Positions 18,633-27,831 of a stretch of DNA of 64,000 nt are shown piece by piece. The notes under the pieces were generated by a model. It did not search any database and had not been told where the DNA came from. It saw only the letters and a program-made list of their open reading frames with translations. The DNA comes from Formicincola oecophyllae (lineage in GTDB: Bacteria > Pseudomonadota > Alphaproteobacteria > Acetobacterales > Acetobacteraceae). A program made the translations under genes and the position numbers. The DNA lies in the NCBI RefSeq assembly GCF_006542395.2, contig NZ_CP038231.1, positions 1,550,001 through 1,614,000 on the forward strand, written 5' to 3'. The stretch's first letter is position 1. Each line of letters starts with the position of its first letter.

Positions 18633-20018
18633 TCAGCGCTGGCCTGGCAGCAGCCAGCCAGGCATGGTTTCAGCCGCCAGGAGGGCCTCAACGCTTTGCT
18701 GTTTGCGCAAGGGGGCCACCTGGCCGTGGTCAATCAGGATTTGGGGCGCTAAGGGGCGCGTGTTGTAAGTGGAGCTCATGACGGCACCGTAGGCGCCCGC
18801 ATCCAAAATGGCCACCGTGTCGCCCCGCTTGAAAGGGGGCATAGGGCGGTTGCGAGCGAAAATGTCGCTGCTTTCGCAAATGGGCCCGACAATGTCAGCC
18901 TCATGAAGGGGGGTGCCAGGGGCAGGCAGGGTGGTGGGCAGGATGCCATGCCACGCATCGTAAAGGGCAGGGCGCAACAGGTCGTTCATGCCTGCATTGA
19001 TGATGACGAAATCGCGCGCGCCATGCTTGATTTCCACCACGCTTGCCAGGAGAACTCCAGCTGGGCCAGTCAGCCAGCGCCCTGGCTCCACGTGAAGGCG
19101 CGCGCCAAGGCCACCGAGCGTTTCAGCAACGATGTGCGCCCAAGCCTGTGGCGCCATGGCCTCCTCCCCCTGGTAAGGGATGCCAAGGCCGCCGCCACAG
19201 TCGATCTCATCAACGCGCAGACCTTCAGCGTGCAGCTGGCGCACCAGCTGGGCCAAGCGCTGGTACCCTTGGCGGTAAGGCTGTGGGTCCATGATTTGGC
19301 TGCCAAGGTGCACAGCCAGCCCAACCATGCGCAAAGCGCTGTGGCCCTCCGCCTGCTGCACACTTTTATAAAGGGCTGGGACTTTTTCCCAAGCGATGCC
19401 GAACTTGTCCTCAGCACGCCCTGTGGAGATCTTGTCGTGGGTTTGAGCTGCCACATCAGGGTTAACGCGCAGCGCAACGCGCGCAACGCGCCCCATAGCG
19501 CTGGCCAGGCTTGCTATGCGCTCAAGCTCGCCCTCATTTTCGACATTGATCTGCCCAATGCCAGCCTTGATGGCGTCTGCCAGTTCGCTATCGCTTTTGC
19601 CAACGCCTGAGAAGACGACCGCTTCAGCTTTCATGCCAGCTTTGAGGGCGCGGGCAAGCTCCCCCCCACTGACGATGTCAGCGCCATAGCCTTCCTGCGC
19701 GGCAATGGCCAGGCAAGCTAGGCTGTCCTGCGCTTTGACGGCGTAATGGCAGCAAACAGCGCTGCGCCCATCAGGCAGAGGGGTGGAGAGGGCCGCTTTG
19801 AAAGCGCCAGCTAGGGCTTGGCAGCGCGTGCGCAGTACCCCGCCATCCATCACCCAGCATGGCGTGCCATAAGTGCGCGCTAAGGCCTTGAGGCTTTGGC
19901 CGCCAAAGCACAGCTCCCCCCCAGTGCCAGGGGCTGGCGCGGCTTCAAGCCCAGGATGCGTTTTGAGGAGTGTGGCGAAGTCCGGCTGGAGGCTGGCGGA
20001 GGGGTGGTGCGTCTTCAT
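18633..20018 (-). CDS. lysA: Diaminopimelate decarboxylase
   Basis: Last step of lysine synthesis: meso-diaminopimelate to lysine, PLP-dependent. It has 461 residues, about 30-40 longer than usual because of an N-terminal tail. The Schiff-base lysine is in HYAVKAQDS (K95); HLGSQI, the glycine-rich CGGGLGIPY and the C-terminal GPICESSDIFA (active-site Cys) are present, and YNTRP closes the site. The ATG at 20018 was chosen from the frame open to 20108. It is followed by the DUF4175 gene, the usual alphaproteobacterial order; argH, often upstream, is replaced here by two tRNA genes. dapA lies elsewhere in the window. Confidence 0.95.
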   Translation of the reverse strand: MKTHHPSASLQPDFATLLKTHPGLEAAPAPGTGGELCFGGQSLKALARTYGTPCWVMDGGVLRTRCQALAGAFKAALSTPLPDGRSAVCCHYAVKAQDSLACLAIAAQEGYGADIVSGGELARALKAGMKAEAVVFSGVGKSDSELADAIKAGIGQINVENEGELERIASLASAMGRVARVALRVNPDVAAQTHDKISTGRAEDKFGIAWEKVPALYKSVQQAEGHSALRMVGLAVHLGSQIMDPQPYRQGYQRLAQLVRQLHAEGLRVDEIDCGGGLGIPYQGEEAMAPQAWAHIVAETLGGLGARLHVEPGRWLTGPAGVLLASVVEIKHGARDFVIINAGMNDLLRPALYDAWHGILPTTLPAPGTPLHEADIVGPICESSDIFARNRPMPPFKRGDTVAILDAGAYGAVMSSTYNTRPLAPQILIDHGQVAPLRKQQSVEALLAAETMPGWLLPGQR

Positions 20019-20158
20019 GGCGTCACGCGTCCAGTCGGTTCCAGTCAGCTTTGCCTGCTTCAGGCCGTTGGCGCCCTGACCATATGGCCTTACTAGGCGC
20101 CTGCCCAACTATAGAGGTTGGGCGGCCAATGCCTGTTGAAGGCATGGTCTTAAATAAA

Positions 20159-20235
20159 TGGTGCACCCGAGAGGAGTCGAACCTCTAACCCCCAGATTCG
20201 TAGTCTGGTGCTCTATCCAATTGAGCTACGGGTGC
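20159..20235 (-). tRNA. tRNA-Arg (ACG), copy 1
   Basis: The cloverleaf is complete: acceptor GCACCCG/CGGGTGC, anticodon stem CCAGA/TCTGG around loop CTACGAA (anticodon ACG), T arm AGAGG-TTCGACT-CCTCT, encoded CCA at 20161-20159. ACG is normally edited to ICG and reads CGU, CGC and CGA. Confidence 0.97.
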
Positions 20236-20270
20236 TTTGAGGGCGGCCTGGTGGCGCGCCTGCTCTGTGT

Positions 20271-20347
20271 TGGTGCACCCGAGAGGAGTCGAACCTCTAA
20301 CCCCCAGATTCGTAGTCTGGTGCTCTATCCAATTGAGCTACGGGTGC
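20271..20347 (-). tRNA. tRNA-Arg (ACG), copy 2
   Basis: Identical over its whole length to the copy at 20159-20235, including the encoded CCA, and separated from it by 35 bp of unrelated sequence. A recent tandem duplication or active homogenisation is implied. Confidence 0.97.
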
Positions 20348-20454
20348 GCCGCTGGGGTGTTGTCTACAAGGGTGGGCGGTGTTGCGCAAGGGGGGTGGCG
20401 TTTTTTTCTTTACCCCTGGCAGAGGCGCTTTGCGGCCTTGGCTGGAATGGCCTT

Positions 20455-20850
20455 TCAGAAAGTGGCCTGCCGCAGCAGCGTCACATGGGCATGGCAGCGT
20501 GGCGTGATGTAAGTGCCGCCGATGGTCATACCAACTGGGTAGCCCCTGAACAGCATATGGTAAGGCTCATGGTTGACGCCGGCTTCCGTGTCGCGCGCCA
20601 CGAAGCGGGTGGAGCCCTGGCTGTAATGGCCTTTCAGCACGATGGCGTCCGAACCAGGGCTGAAGACGATGTCGTGGTCGCGGATTTTCAGCACGGACTG
20701 GTCATAGACAGGGCAGACGCCGTCATCTGTGATGAGCTGCCCCTTCCAGGTGCCTTGGGGGGAGGAGGCCGCGTCTGGCACCTGGCCTTGGCAGGCCGCC
20801 AGGGCAAAGGCGGCCAGGCTGCCCAGCAGGGCGATATTCATGGGGCGCAT
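20455..20850 (-). CDS. Small putative lipoprotein of unknown function
   Basis: 131 residues. The N-terminus has a short positive stretch, a hydrophobic core and the lipobox LAAC (Cys at residue 20), so it should be lipidated and anchored to a membrane facing the periplasm. The mature part contains two further cysteines (in DGVCPVYD and ITPRCHAH) and ends TLLRQATF; no known domain is recognised. The ATG at 20850 gives the signal; an ATG three codons in is equally possible. It lies upstream of the tRNA pair on the same strand; small lipoproteins are often found near lysA in this class. Confidence 0.65.
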   Translation of the reverse strand: MRPMNIALLGSLAAFALAACQGQVPDAASSPQGTWKGQLITDDGVCPVYDQSVLKIRDHDIVFSPGSDAIVLKGHYSQGSTRFVARDTEAGVNHEPYHMLFRGYPVGMTIGGTYITPRCHAHVTLLRQATF

Positions 20851-21153
20851 GGTCTGTGTTCCAGGTTGGTGGTGGCTGGTCTGCCAGCCCCGCTGGGGGC
20901 TGTTTGGGGCAGCAAACCATCCTAACCCCAGCTGCCACTGTTAGGCCATGCCTGCACGCGCTAGCCATATCGTGCGCCTGGCGCTGGGAGCGTGGCGGGG
21001 ATGACGCAGCCCCTGCAATGTCTTATGGAAGGGGCCATCATTACCCAGGCCAGGCCCCTGTACCCAATCCCCAAGGCGGGCTGGGCTAGTGCCTGGACGT
21101 ACCGCCAGCCTTCCCCACCCTTGCCCGAATGCCAAGCCATGCCAGAGCAGACC

Positions 21154-22734
21154 ATGACCACCCCCCAAGCCCCCCTGCAGGACAGCCTGCATGAAGACCG
21201 CATCCTTATTTTTGATTTTGGCAGCCAGGTCACGCAGCTGATTGCGCGCCGCGTGCGCGAAAGCGGCGTCTACTGCGAGATTTGGCCCCACACTGCTAGC
21301 CTGGAGCGCGTCAAAGCGTTTGCGCCGCGCGGCATCATTCTCTCAGGCGGGCCAGCCAGCGTGCATGATGCCAACGCCCCCACCGCCCCTGAAGGTCTGT
21401 TCGGCCTGGGGCTGCCCATCCTGGGCATTTGCTACGGTCAGCAGCTGATGTGCCAGAGCCTGGGCGGCAAGGTGGAAACCCACCCCCACCGCGAGTTTGG
21501 GCGTGCCTTCGTGGATGTGGACGCCCCCTGCGCCCTGTTCCGCGATGTTTGGCTGCCAGGGGCGCGCGAACAGGTGTGGATGAGCCACGGCGACCGCGTA
21601 ACCAGCCTGCCTGCGGGTTTCAAGGCCGTTGCCCATTCAGAGGGCGCCCCCTACGCCATCGTAGCTGACGAGGAACGCCGCCTCTACGGCATTCAGTTCC
21701 ACCCGGAGGTCGTCCACACCCCCCATGGCGCAGCCTTGCTGCGTAACTTCACCCATGGCGTGGCGGGGTGCCAGGGCAACTGGAACATGGCTGGCTTCCG
21801 CGATGCCGAAATCGGGCGCATCCGGCAGAAAGTCGGCAAAGGGCGCGTCATCTGCGGGCTTTCAGGCGGCGTGGACAGTTCCGTTGCCGCCAAGCTCATC
21901 CATGAGGCCATCGGCGACCAGCTGACCTGCATTTTCATCGATCCAGGCCTGCTGCGCCACGGCGAGGCGGAGCAGGTTGTCGCCACCTTCCGCGACCGCT
22001 TCAACATCCCCCTCATCCACCGTGACGCTTCAGACGTGTTCCTGGGCGCGCTGGAGGGGGTGACGGACCCAGAAGTCAAGCGCAAAACCATAGGGCGCCT
22101 GTTCGTGGAAATTTTCGATGAGGAGGCCGCCAAGCTGGGCGGGGCGGAGTTCCTAGCCCAGGGCACCCTCTACCCAGACGTGATTGAGAGCGTCAGCGCC
22201 GTTGGCCAGTCTGTTACCATTAAGTCCCACCACAATGTAGGCGGCCTGCCTGAGAACATGAAAATGCAGCTGGTCGAGCCCCTGCGCGAGCTGTTCAAGG
22301 ATGAGGTGCGCATGCTTGGCCGCGAGCTTGGCCTGCCTGAGGAGATCATCGGCCGCCACCCCTTCCCAGGGCCGGGGCTGGCCATCCGCGTGCCAGGCGC
22401 TATCACGCGTGAGAAGCTTGCCGTGCTGCGCCAAGCGGACCGCATCTACCTTGAAGAGATTCGCAAAGCAGGGCTGTACGACAAGATCTGGCAGGCCTTC
22501 GCCGTCCTGCTGCCTGTGCGCACAGTGGGGGTGATGGGCGATGGCCGTACCTATGACAGTGCCTGCGCGCTGCGCGCCGTCACCAGCACGGATGGCATGA
22601 CGGCGGAGGTCTACCCCTTCAGCTTCGATTTCCTTAACCGTGTGGCTGGACGCATCATTGGGGAGGTGCGCGGCATCAACCGCGTCACCTACGATATCAC
22701 CTCCAAGCCCCCAGGCACCATTGAATGGGAGTAA
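21154..22734 (+). CDS. guaA: GMP synthase (glutamine-hydrolysing)
   Basis: Makes GMP from XMP using glutamine and ATP. It has 526 residues, the normal length. The N-terminal class I amidotransferase domain has the nucleophile in GICYGQQL (C93) and the His/Glu pair in [11 protein letters not shown]; the ATP pyrophosphatase domain starts with the PP-loop GLSGGVDSS (about residue 234); the C-terminus has the dimerisation signature ending in KPPGTIEWE, typical of GuaA. The ATG at 21154 was chosen; an upstream ATG at 21139 has no ribosome site. It stands alone here, without guaB. Confidence 0.96.
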   Translation: MTTPQAPLQDSLHEDRILIFDFGSQVTQLIARRVRESGVYCEIWPHTASLERVKAFAPRGIILSGGPASVHDANAPTAPEGLFGLGLPILGICYGQQLMCQSLGGKVETHPHREFGRAFVDVDAPCALFRDVWLPGAREQVWMSHGDRVTSLPAGFKAVAHSEGAPYAIVADEERRLYGIQFHPEVVHTPHGAALLRNFTHGVAGCQGNWNMAGFRDAEIGRIRQKVGKGRVICGLSGGVDSSVAAKLIHEAIGDQLTCIFIDPGLLRHGEAEQVVATFRDRFNIPLIHRDASDVFLGALEGVTDPEVKRKTIGRLFVEIFDEEAAKLGGAEFLAQGTLYPDVIESVSAVGQSVTIKSHHNVGGLPENMKMQLVEPLRELFKDEVRMLGRELGLPEEIIGRHPFPGPGLAIRVPGAITREKLAVLRQADRIYLEEIRKAGLYDKIWQAFAVLLPVRTVGVMGDGRTYDSACALRAVTSTDGMTAEVYPFSFDFLNRVAGRIIGEVRGINRVTYDITSKPPGTIEWE

Positions 22735-22961
22735 GGTAAATGGGAATGAGGTGAACGGGACTGAACCCAAAGCTTCATCAATGAGATAAAGCCATGAGGG
22801 TTGAAGGGTTGTGGGCCAAGGCGCCTTGATAAACGCTGGCGCCAAGCCCATGCTGCCCTTAAAGTCTCCCGTGCAAAGCCCTTGTTGCGGGCGGGGCGCG
22901 CCCCTGACCATTCGCCACTCTACCGCCCCATACCTCCACCATGTGTTCAAGGAACGTTTCC

Positions 22962-23915
22962 ATGGCCCAAGCCCCCCTTCCGCAGGCTGTTGCCGCGCTG
23001 CTGACGCCAGCTGCCGTTTTCCTCGTCCTCAGCATCAAGCCAGGCAAGGAAGCTGAAAAGGCTGTTCGCGCCACTTTGGCCAACATGAGCGCGCTGGGGC
23101 GCACCGTGCGCTTCCGCAATCTCCATGCCGAGTTCACCTGCGTGACGGGCATCAGCGCGCCAGCTTGGAAGCGCCTCTTCCCCGACCTGCCGCACCCCAA
23201 GCACCTGCACAAGCTGCAGCCCATTGATGGGCCGGACTTGGCTGCGCCGTGCCCGTGCGTCTCCACACCAGGGGATCTGTTGTTCCACATCCGCGCTGAC
23301 CAGCCCTATATGTGCATGGAAATGGCCATGCTCATCATGGACGAACTGCGCCCCCACGTCACCACGGATGACGAGACACACGGCTTCAAATACTTTGACG
23401 ACCGCGACCTGCTGGGCTTCGTGGACGGCACGGAGAACCCTGAAGGCCCTGCCGCCGTTGAAACCGTGATGGTGACGGCTGACGAGGACCCCAACTACGT
23501 CAACTCCAGCTACGTCATCGTGCAGAAGTACCTCCACAACCTGGAAAAGTGGAACAGCTTCAGCGTGGAGAAGCAGGAAGGTATCATTGGCCGCCACAAG
23601 CTCTCCAATGTGGAGCTGCCTGACGACAAGAAGCCCCCCTACGCCCACAACGTCCTGAACGTGATTGAGAAGGACGGCGTCCAGATTAACATCCTGCGCG
23701 ACAACATGCCCTTCGGCTTTGTGGGCGACAACAAGCTTGGCACCTACTACATCGCTTACGCCAAGAACCCCGCCACCACGGAGGAAATGCTGCACAACAT
23801 GTTCGTGGGCAGGCCCAAGGGCACTTACGACCACATTCTGGATGTCAGCACCCCCATCACGGGCACGCTTTTCTTCATTCCCACCCAGGACTTCCTGGAC
23901 AACGTTCAGAGCTGA
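22962..23915 (+). CDS. DyP-type (YfeX-like) haem peroxidase
   Basis: Haem peroxidase of 317 residues. The defining GxxDG motif is in LLGFVDGTENPEG (about residues 150-162), with the distal Asp; the proximal haem-ligand His is probably the one in KPPYAHNVLNV, preceded by GRHKLSNVELPDDK, as in YfeX. The C-terminus TGTLFFIPTQDFLD is also typical. No signal peptide is seen, so it should be cytoplasmic; no encapsulin gene adjoins it. The ATG at 22962 follows AAGGAACGTTTCC; an in-frame ATG 21 bases upstream is less well placed. The SH3 protein follows 23 bp downstream. Confidence 0.9.
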   Translation: MAQAPLPQAVAALLTPAAVFLVLSIKPGKEAEKAVRATLANMSALGRTVRFRNLHAEFTCVTGISAPAWKRLFPDLPHPKHLHKLQPIDGPDLAAPCPCVSTPGDLLFHIRADQPYMCMEMAMLIMDELRPHVTTDDETHGFKYFDDRDLLGFVDGTENPEGPAAVETVMVTADEDPNYVNSSYVIVQKYLHNLEKWNSFSVEKQEGIIGRHKLSNVELPDDKKPPYAHNVLNVIEKDGVQINILRDNMPFGFVGDNKLGTYYIAYAKNPATTEEMLHNMFVGRPKGTYDHILDVSTPITGTLFFIPTQDFLDNVQS

Positions 23916-23938
23916 CCCTGACTGAAGCCGCCCCAACC

Positions 23939-24856
23939 ATGCCCCCCACGCCCCGCCCGGTATGCCGGCGCCCTTGGGCGCTGGGCGTGCTGGCACTGAT
24001 GTGCCCTGCCCTGGCCCAAGCCGCGCCAGCCAGCCAAGCAGGCAGTAAGGCAAGCGCCCCTGCCGCCAGGCATACCCTCCATCCCAAGGCTGGCAGCCAT
24101 GGGGTGGCCACCCATGTGCGCCGCCATGCCAAAAGCAAAAGCCAAGGTAGTGTTAAAGGCAGCGTTAAGGGCAAGGGCCGCCCCACCCACAGCCATGGCG
24201 CGCGCCGTCAAGCGCCCCAGCTAGCCCCGGCCCCTTTGCCGGCGCCCCTACCTAAACCCATGGTCGGTGCCACCACAGGCCGGCCGCTGCCGCGCTTCGC
24301 TTCCCTGCGCGCTGACCGCGTGTTCCTGCGCCGTGGCCCAGGGGAGCGCTACCCGGTGGACTGGGTGTTCCACCGCCGCGGCCTGCCGGTGGAGATCGAG
24401 CGCGAATTCGGCGTTTGGCGCCTGGTGGAGGACCCAGAGGGTACCAAGGGCTGGGTGCACCAAGTAACGCTGCGTGGCGTGCGCACAGCGATAGTGACGG
24501 GCACCCACGCCCACCCCACAGCGCCTGCTGGTGGCGCTGGCCAGGACAGCGCCCCCCTGCCCCCCCATGCCCACACGGACCCCGTCATCACGGGGCGGCT
24601 GGTCCCTGGCAGCGGGGAGGCGCCACCGCCTGGCGCCGTTGGGCTGATGTCAGGCCCTGGGGCTGACGGCCCCACCCCCGCGCAAGGTCCTGCGCGCCTG
24701 GTGCGGGCTTGGCTGATGCCAGGCACCGTGGTGGCTGTGCGGGCCTGCCCCGCGTATTCATCATGGTGCCAGGTCGCCGTTAAGGGTTATGAGGGGTGGC
24801 TGAAACGCTCCCTGTTATGGGGAGTGCAGCCTGGTGAAGTCATTCAGCCCGACTGA
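23939..24856 (+). CDS. Secreted protein with bacterial SH3-type domains
   Basis: 305 residues. A signal peptide with core LGVLALMCPALAQA ends at about residue 28, so it should be exported. A basic, low-complexity linker follows (residues about 30-105). Then an SH3-like domain, beginning SLRADRVFLRRGPGERYPVDW and containing GVWRLVEDPEGTKGWVHQ; a proline/glycine-rich spacer; and a second SH3-like repeat with GTVVAVRACPAYSSWCQV and YEGWLKRSLLWGV. Such proteins bind cell-wall peptides or regulate wall enzymes; the exact partner is unknown. It could share an mRNA with the peroxidase; pyk starts 27 bp downstream. Confidence 0.75.
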   Translation: MPPTPRPVCRRPWALGVLALMCPALAQAAPASQAGSKASAPAARHTLHPKAGSHGVATHVRRHAKSKSQGSVKGSVKGKGRPTHSHGARRQAPQLAPAPLPAPLPKPMVGATTGRPLPRFASLRADRVFLRRGPGERYPVDWVFHRRGLPVEIEREFGVWRLVEDPEGTKGWVHQVTLRGVRTAIVTGTHAHPTAPAGGAGQDSAPLPPHAHTDPVITGRLVPGSGEAPPPGAVGLMSGPGADGPTPAQGPARLVRAWLMPGTVVAVRACPAYSSWCQVAVKGYEGWLKRSLLWGVQPGEVIQPD

Positions 24857-24883
24857 GCAGCAACGTTAGTTTGAGGTAAATTC

Positions 24884-26311
24884 ATGTCAGCTCCCGTTCA
24901 TCATCGCCGCACGCGCATTGTCGCCACTATTGGCCCAGCCTCTGAATCCCCAGAGATGCTCCGCACGCTGGCCAAGGCCGGCGCCAACGTGTTCCGCCTG
25001 AACTTCTCCCACGGCACCCATGCAGAGCACAAAGCCCGTTTCGACACCATCCGCAGCATTGAGAAGGAAGTTGGCCGCCCCATCGGCATCCTCGCTGACA
25101 TGCAGGGCCCGAAGCTGCGCGTTGGTGACTTCGCCAAAGGCCCGGTCGACCTCAAGAAGGGCGACCACTTCACCTTTGACATGAACGACGCCCTGGGCGA
25201 CCAAAAGCGCGTTAAGCTGCCCCACCCTGAGATTTTCAAGGCTGTTGGCGTTGGCCACCGCCTGCTGGTCAACGATGGCAAGCTGGCGCTGAAGGTCGTC
25301 AACAAAAAGCCTGAGTCCCTTGAGTGCGAAGTCCTTAATGACGGCGTGATCTCCAACCACAAAGGCGTGAACGTCCCTGACGTGGCTCTGCCCATCCCGG
25401 CCCTGACCGAGAAAGACCACCAGGACCTGAACTTCGCCCTGTCACTGGGTGTGGACTTCATCGCCCTGTCTTTCGTGCAGCGCCCGCAGGACGTCCTGGA
25501 AGCCAAGGACATCATCAAAGGCCGCGCCTGGGTCATCTCCAAGCTTGAGAAGCCACAGGCCATTGAGCACCTGGAGGAGATCGTCCGCGCTTCTGACGGC
25601 ATCATGGTCGCCCGTGGCGATCTGGGCGTTGAAATGCCCGCCGAGGACGTGCCCCTTCTGCAGAAGCAGATCATCAAGACCGCCCGCCGTCTGGCGCGCC
25701 CTGTGATCGTTGCTACCCAGATGCTTGAGAGCATGATCGAAAGCCCCGTGCCGACCCGCGCTGAGGTTTCAGACGTTGCCAACGCTGTTTACGATGGCGC
25801 TGACGCTGTGATGCTTTCCGCTGAGAGTGCCGCTGGCGACTACCCAGAGCAGGCTGTCGCCACCATGGTTCGTGTTGTTTCCAAAATTGAGCAGGACCAC
25901 GAATGGCGCCTGCGCATGGACCGCAACATGATGCCGGCCAATGACTCCATCATGGGTGGCCTGGCCCTGGCCGCCTACAATGTCGGCCACGTGCTCGGCC
26001 TGCAGGCGCTTTCCGTCTTCACCAAGGACGGCCGCAACGTTCTGCAGGTTTCCCGCACCCGTCCTTACAATGTTGTGCAGTCCATCAGCGACTTCACCAT
26101 TGCCCACCGCCTGACGGTGGTGTGGGGCGTGTTCCCGCAGGTTGTGGAACCCGCCTCTGTGACGGCCGGCGCTGAAGCTGCCGCCAAGGAAGCCCTGGCC
26201 CTGGCCCAGAAGGCCGGCTTCGTCAACGGCAAGGACCAGCACATCGCTGTGCTGTCCAACCAGCCTTCCAACTTCGGCACCATGAACGACCTGCACATCG
26301 TCCGTTCATGA
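24884..26311 (+). CDS. pyk: Pyruvate kinase
   Basis: Converts phosphoenolpyruvate and ADP to pyruvate and ATP. It has 475 residues. The family segments are RTRIVATIGPASES, FRLNFSHG, the K+/Mg2+ site region LADMQGPKLRVGDF, the catalytic lysine in VISKLEKPQAI, the metal-binding IMVARGDLGVEMP and MLESMIESPVPTRAEVSDVANA. The ATG at 24884 follows GAGGTAAATTC. Codon use is more biased than in neighbouring genes, as expected of a strongly expressed gene. A strong terminator follows at 26422. Confidence 0.97.
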   Translation: MSAPVHHRRTRIVATIGPASESPEMLRTLAKAGANVFRLNFSHGTHAEHKARFDTIRSIEKEVGRPIGILADMQGPKLRVGDFAKGPVDLKKGDHFTFDMNDALGDQKRVKLPHPEIFKAVGVGHRLLVNDGKLALKVVNKKPESLECEVLNDGVISNHKGVNVPDVALPIPALTEKDHQDLNFALSLGVDFIALSFVQRPQDVLEAKDIIKGRAWVISKLEKPQAIEHLEEIVRASDGIMVARGDLGVEMPAEDVPLLQKQIIKTARRLARPVIVATQMLESMIESPVPTRAEVSDVANAVYDGADAVMLSAESAAGDYPEQAVATMVRVVSKIEQDHEWRLRMDRNMMPANDSIMGGLALAAYNVGHVLGLQALSVFTKDGRNVLQVSRTRPYNVVQSISDFTIAHRLTVVWGVFPQVVEPASVTAGAEAAAKEALALAQKAGFVNGKDQHIAVLSNQPSNFGTMNDLHIVRS

Positions 26312-26837
26312 TGACCGCTTGATGGCCCAGGGCACGGGGCTGGCCAGTTGCGGCTGGCCCCTGCCTTGAAGGCTGTGGCTTGAATAGCCAGCCCCTGGGC
26401 ATGGTTTGTTGCAAGCCTTTCAACCCCGTTTGCGCTTTAGTGCAGGCGGGGTTTTTGTATGGTGGCCAACCAGTTGACCAAAGTGCCCCGTGCTTAGGGC
26501 TGCCTAGGGTTGGCAGCGCGCCCCAAGGCCCTGTTTCATGATGAGGTTCCAAGGCTATGGGAGGCCCTCCCGCCACCAGGAAGCACGTTTAAAGGTCAGG
26601 GCGCTTGGGAAGGGATCGGCCCAGTCACCCGGCAAGGAACCAGTGTTCAGGTCGCGTGCCCTTAGGCCATGCCAACGGCACCCGAGCGCAGGAACGTTTG
26701 CAGGGTGGGCCATGGTGACAAGCGCCCCAGCCCCTGGAACCAGGCCCGCCTTGGAAAAGCTGAGGGGAAGAGCAAGTGATTTACTGACTTTTATCAGTGC
26801 TTCCGCTCACCGCTGCCAGGTTTCAGCCTCTCAGGCT
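26312..26837. other. Convergent gap pyk/tyrA; terminator only
   Basis: This 526-bp stretch between two convergent genes contains the pyk terminator (26422-26456) and an imperfect GGCCAG/CTGGCC hairpin near 26340-26358. I see no gene, RNA or repeat in the remaining 380 bases. Confidence 0.7.
26422..26456 (+). terminator. Rho-independent terminator of pyk
   Basis: AACCCCGTTTGC pairs along 12 positions (two G-T) with GCAGGCGGGGTT around loop GCTTTAGT, followed directly by a T run. It lies 111 bases past the pyk stop. Confidence 0.9.
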
Positions 26838-27827
26838 TCAAGAACCAGGGCAGGTGGGGGGCGTGTTGGTTTTGATAGCTTGGGCCTGTTCAAGCCACCC
26901 CAGCAACGCCTGGCCCTGTGCCTGCAATAGGGCCTGTGTTGAAGCCTGGGGGGGGCTGGTACTGGGTGCGCCACCGCTGCCTTGCTGCGTTTCTGGCTTG
27001 GCTGCCAGGAGGGCGCGCAATGTGTCCAGCTGGGCGCTGAAGCCATCAAGTGCCTTTAAAACGGCATGGCGATTGGCTTGCAGAATGCCTGCCCACAAAG
27101 CTGGGTCTGAAGCGGCAACGCGTGTGGCGCTGGCCAAACTCGGCCCCGCCATGGCCTGCAGCTCCGCAGCGCTCATGCACTGTCCCTCCAGTGTGCGGCA
27201 CAGGCTGTAGGCCAGCGCATGGGGTAGGTGGCTGACCAAGGCGCAAAACTGGTCATGAACGTTTGGAGCAAGCACCTTGGTGTTAGCGCCGCATTGGCGC
27301 CAGAAAGCCACCATGCGCGTCACGTCTTGGGGATTCTGCCCTGGCTGGGGGGTGAGCAAGCACCAGCGTCCCTCAAACAAGGTGGCTGAGCCACCATCAG
27401 GCCCTGAACGCTCCGTGCCAGCCATGGGGTGGGTGGGAACGTAGCTGGCCTGGGGGAGCAAGGCTGGCGCCCCTTCAAGCCCGCACCGCACAGAGGCCAC
27501 ATCCCCCACGACCGCCCCTGGCGCGACATGGGGGGCCAGGCTGGCCAGAACAGGCAGCACCTGGTGCACAGGCACACACAGCAGAATGCAGTCCGCCCCA
27601 GCGACAAGGCTTGGGTCGGCGCCCCATTCATCGGCCAGGTGCAGTTCACCAACGCGCTTGCGAACCGCGCCTGAATGCTCCAGCGCCACAGTGGTGCCAG
27701 CCAGGCTGCGCAGCTTGGCGGCACGCAGGATGGACGACCCCATTTGCCCGCACCCCACAACGGCCAGGCGCCGCCACGGCGTGAAGGTCACGGAGGGGTG
27801 GGCAGGGTCCTGGTGGGGGTTGGCCAT
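26838..27827 (-). CDS. tyrA: Prephenate/arogenate dehydrogenase
   Basis: Oxidative decarboxylation in tyrosine synthesis, NAD(P)+-dependent. It has 329 residues. The Rossmann loop is RLAVVGCGQMGSSILRA (residues about 17-33); THPMAGTERSGP is the conserved active-site segment of TyrA, and VSHLPHALAYSL follows. No chorismate mutase or ACT domain is visible. The ATG at 27827 follows AAGGGTGAGAGC. It lies 4 bp after the stop of the hpnL-like gene and is probably translated from the same mRNA. pheA for the phenylalanine branch is at 50547. Confidence 0.9.
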   Translation of the reverse strand: MANPHQDPAHPSVTFTPWRRLAVVGCGQMGSSILRAAKLRSLAGTTVALEHSGAVRKRVGELHLADEWGADPSLVAGADCILLCVPVHQVLPVLASLAPHVAPGAVVGDVASVRCGLEGAPALLPQASYVPTHPMAGTERSGPDGGSATLFEGRWCLLTPQPGQNPQDVTRMVAFWRQCGANTKVLAPNVHDQFCALVSHLPHALAYSLCRTLEGQCMSAAELQAMAGPSLASATRVAASDPALWAGILQANRHAVLKALDGFSAQLDTLRALLAAKPETQQGSGGAPSTSPPQASTQALLQAQGQALLGWLEQAQAIKTNTPPTCPGS

Positions 27828-27831
27828 GCTC

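Noticed and set aside
22947-24053. Minus-strand open frame opposite the peroxidase gene
   Set aside because: Antisense shadow; valine/histidine-rich, no domain, while the plus strand carries DyP motifs.
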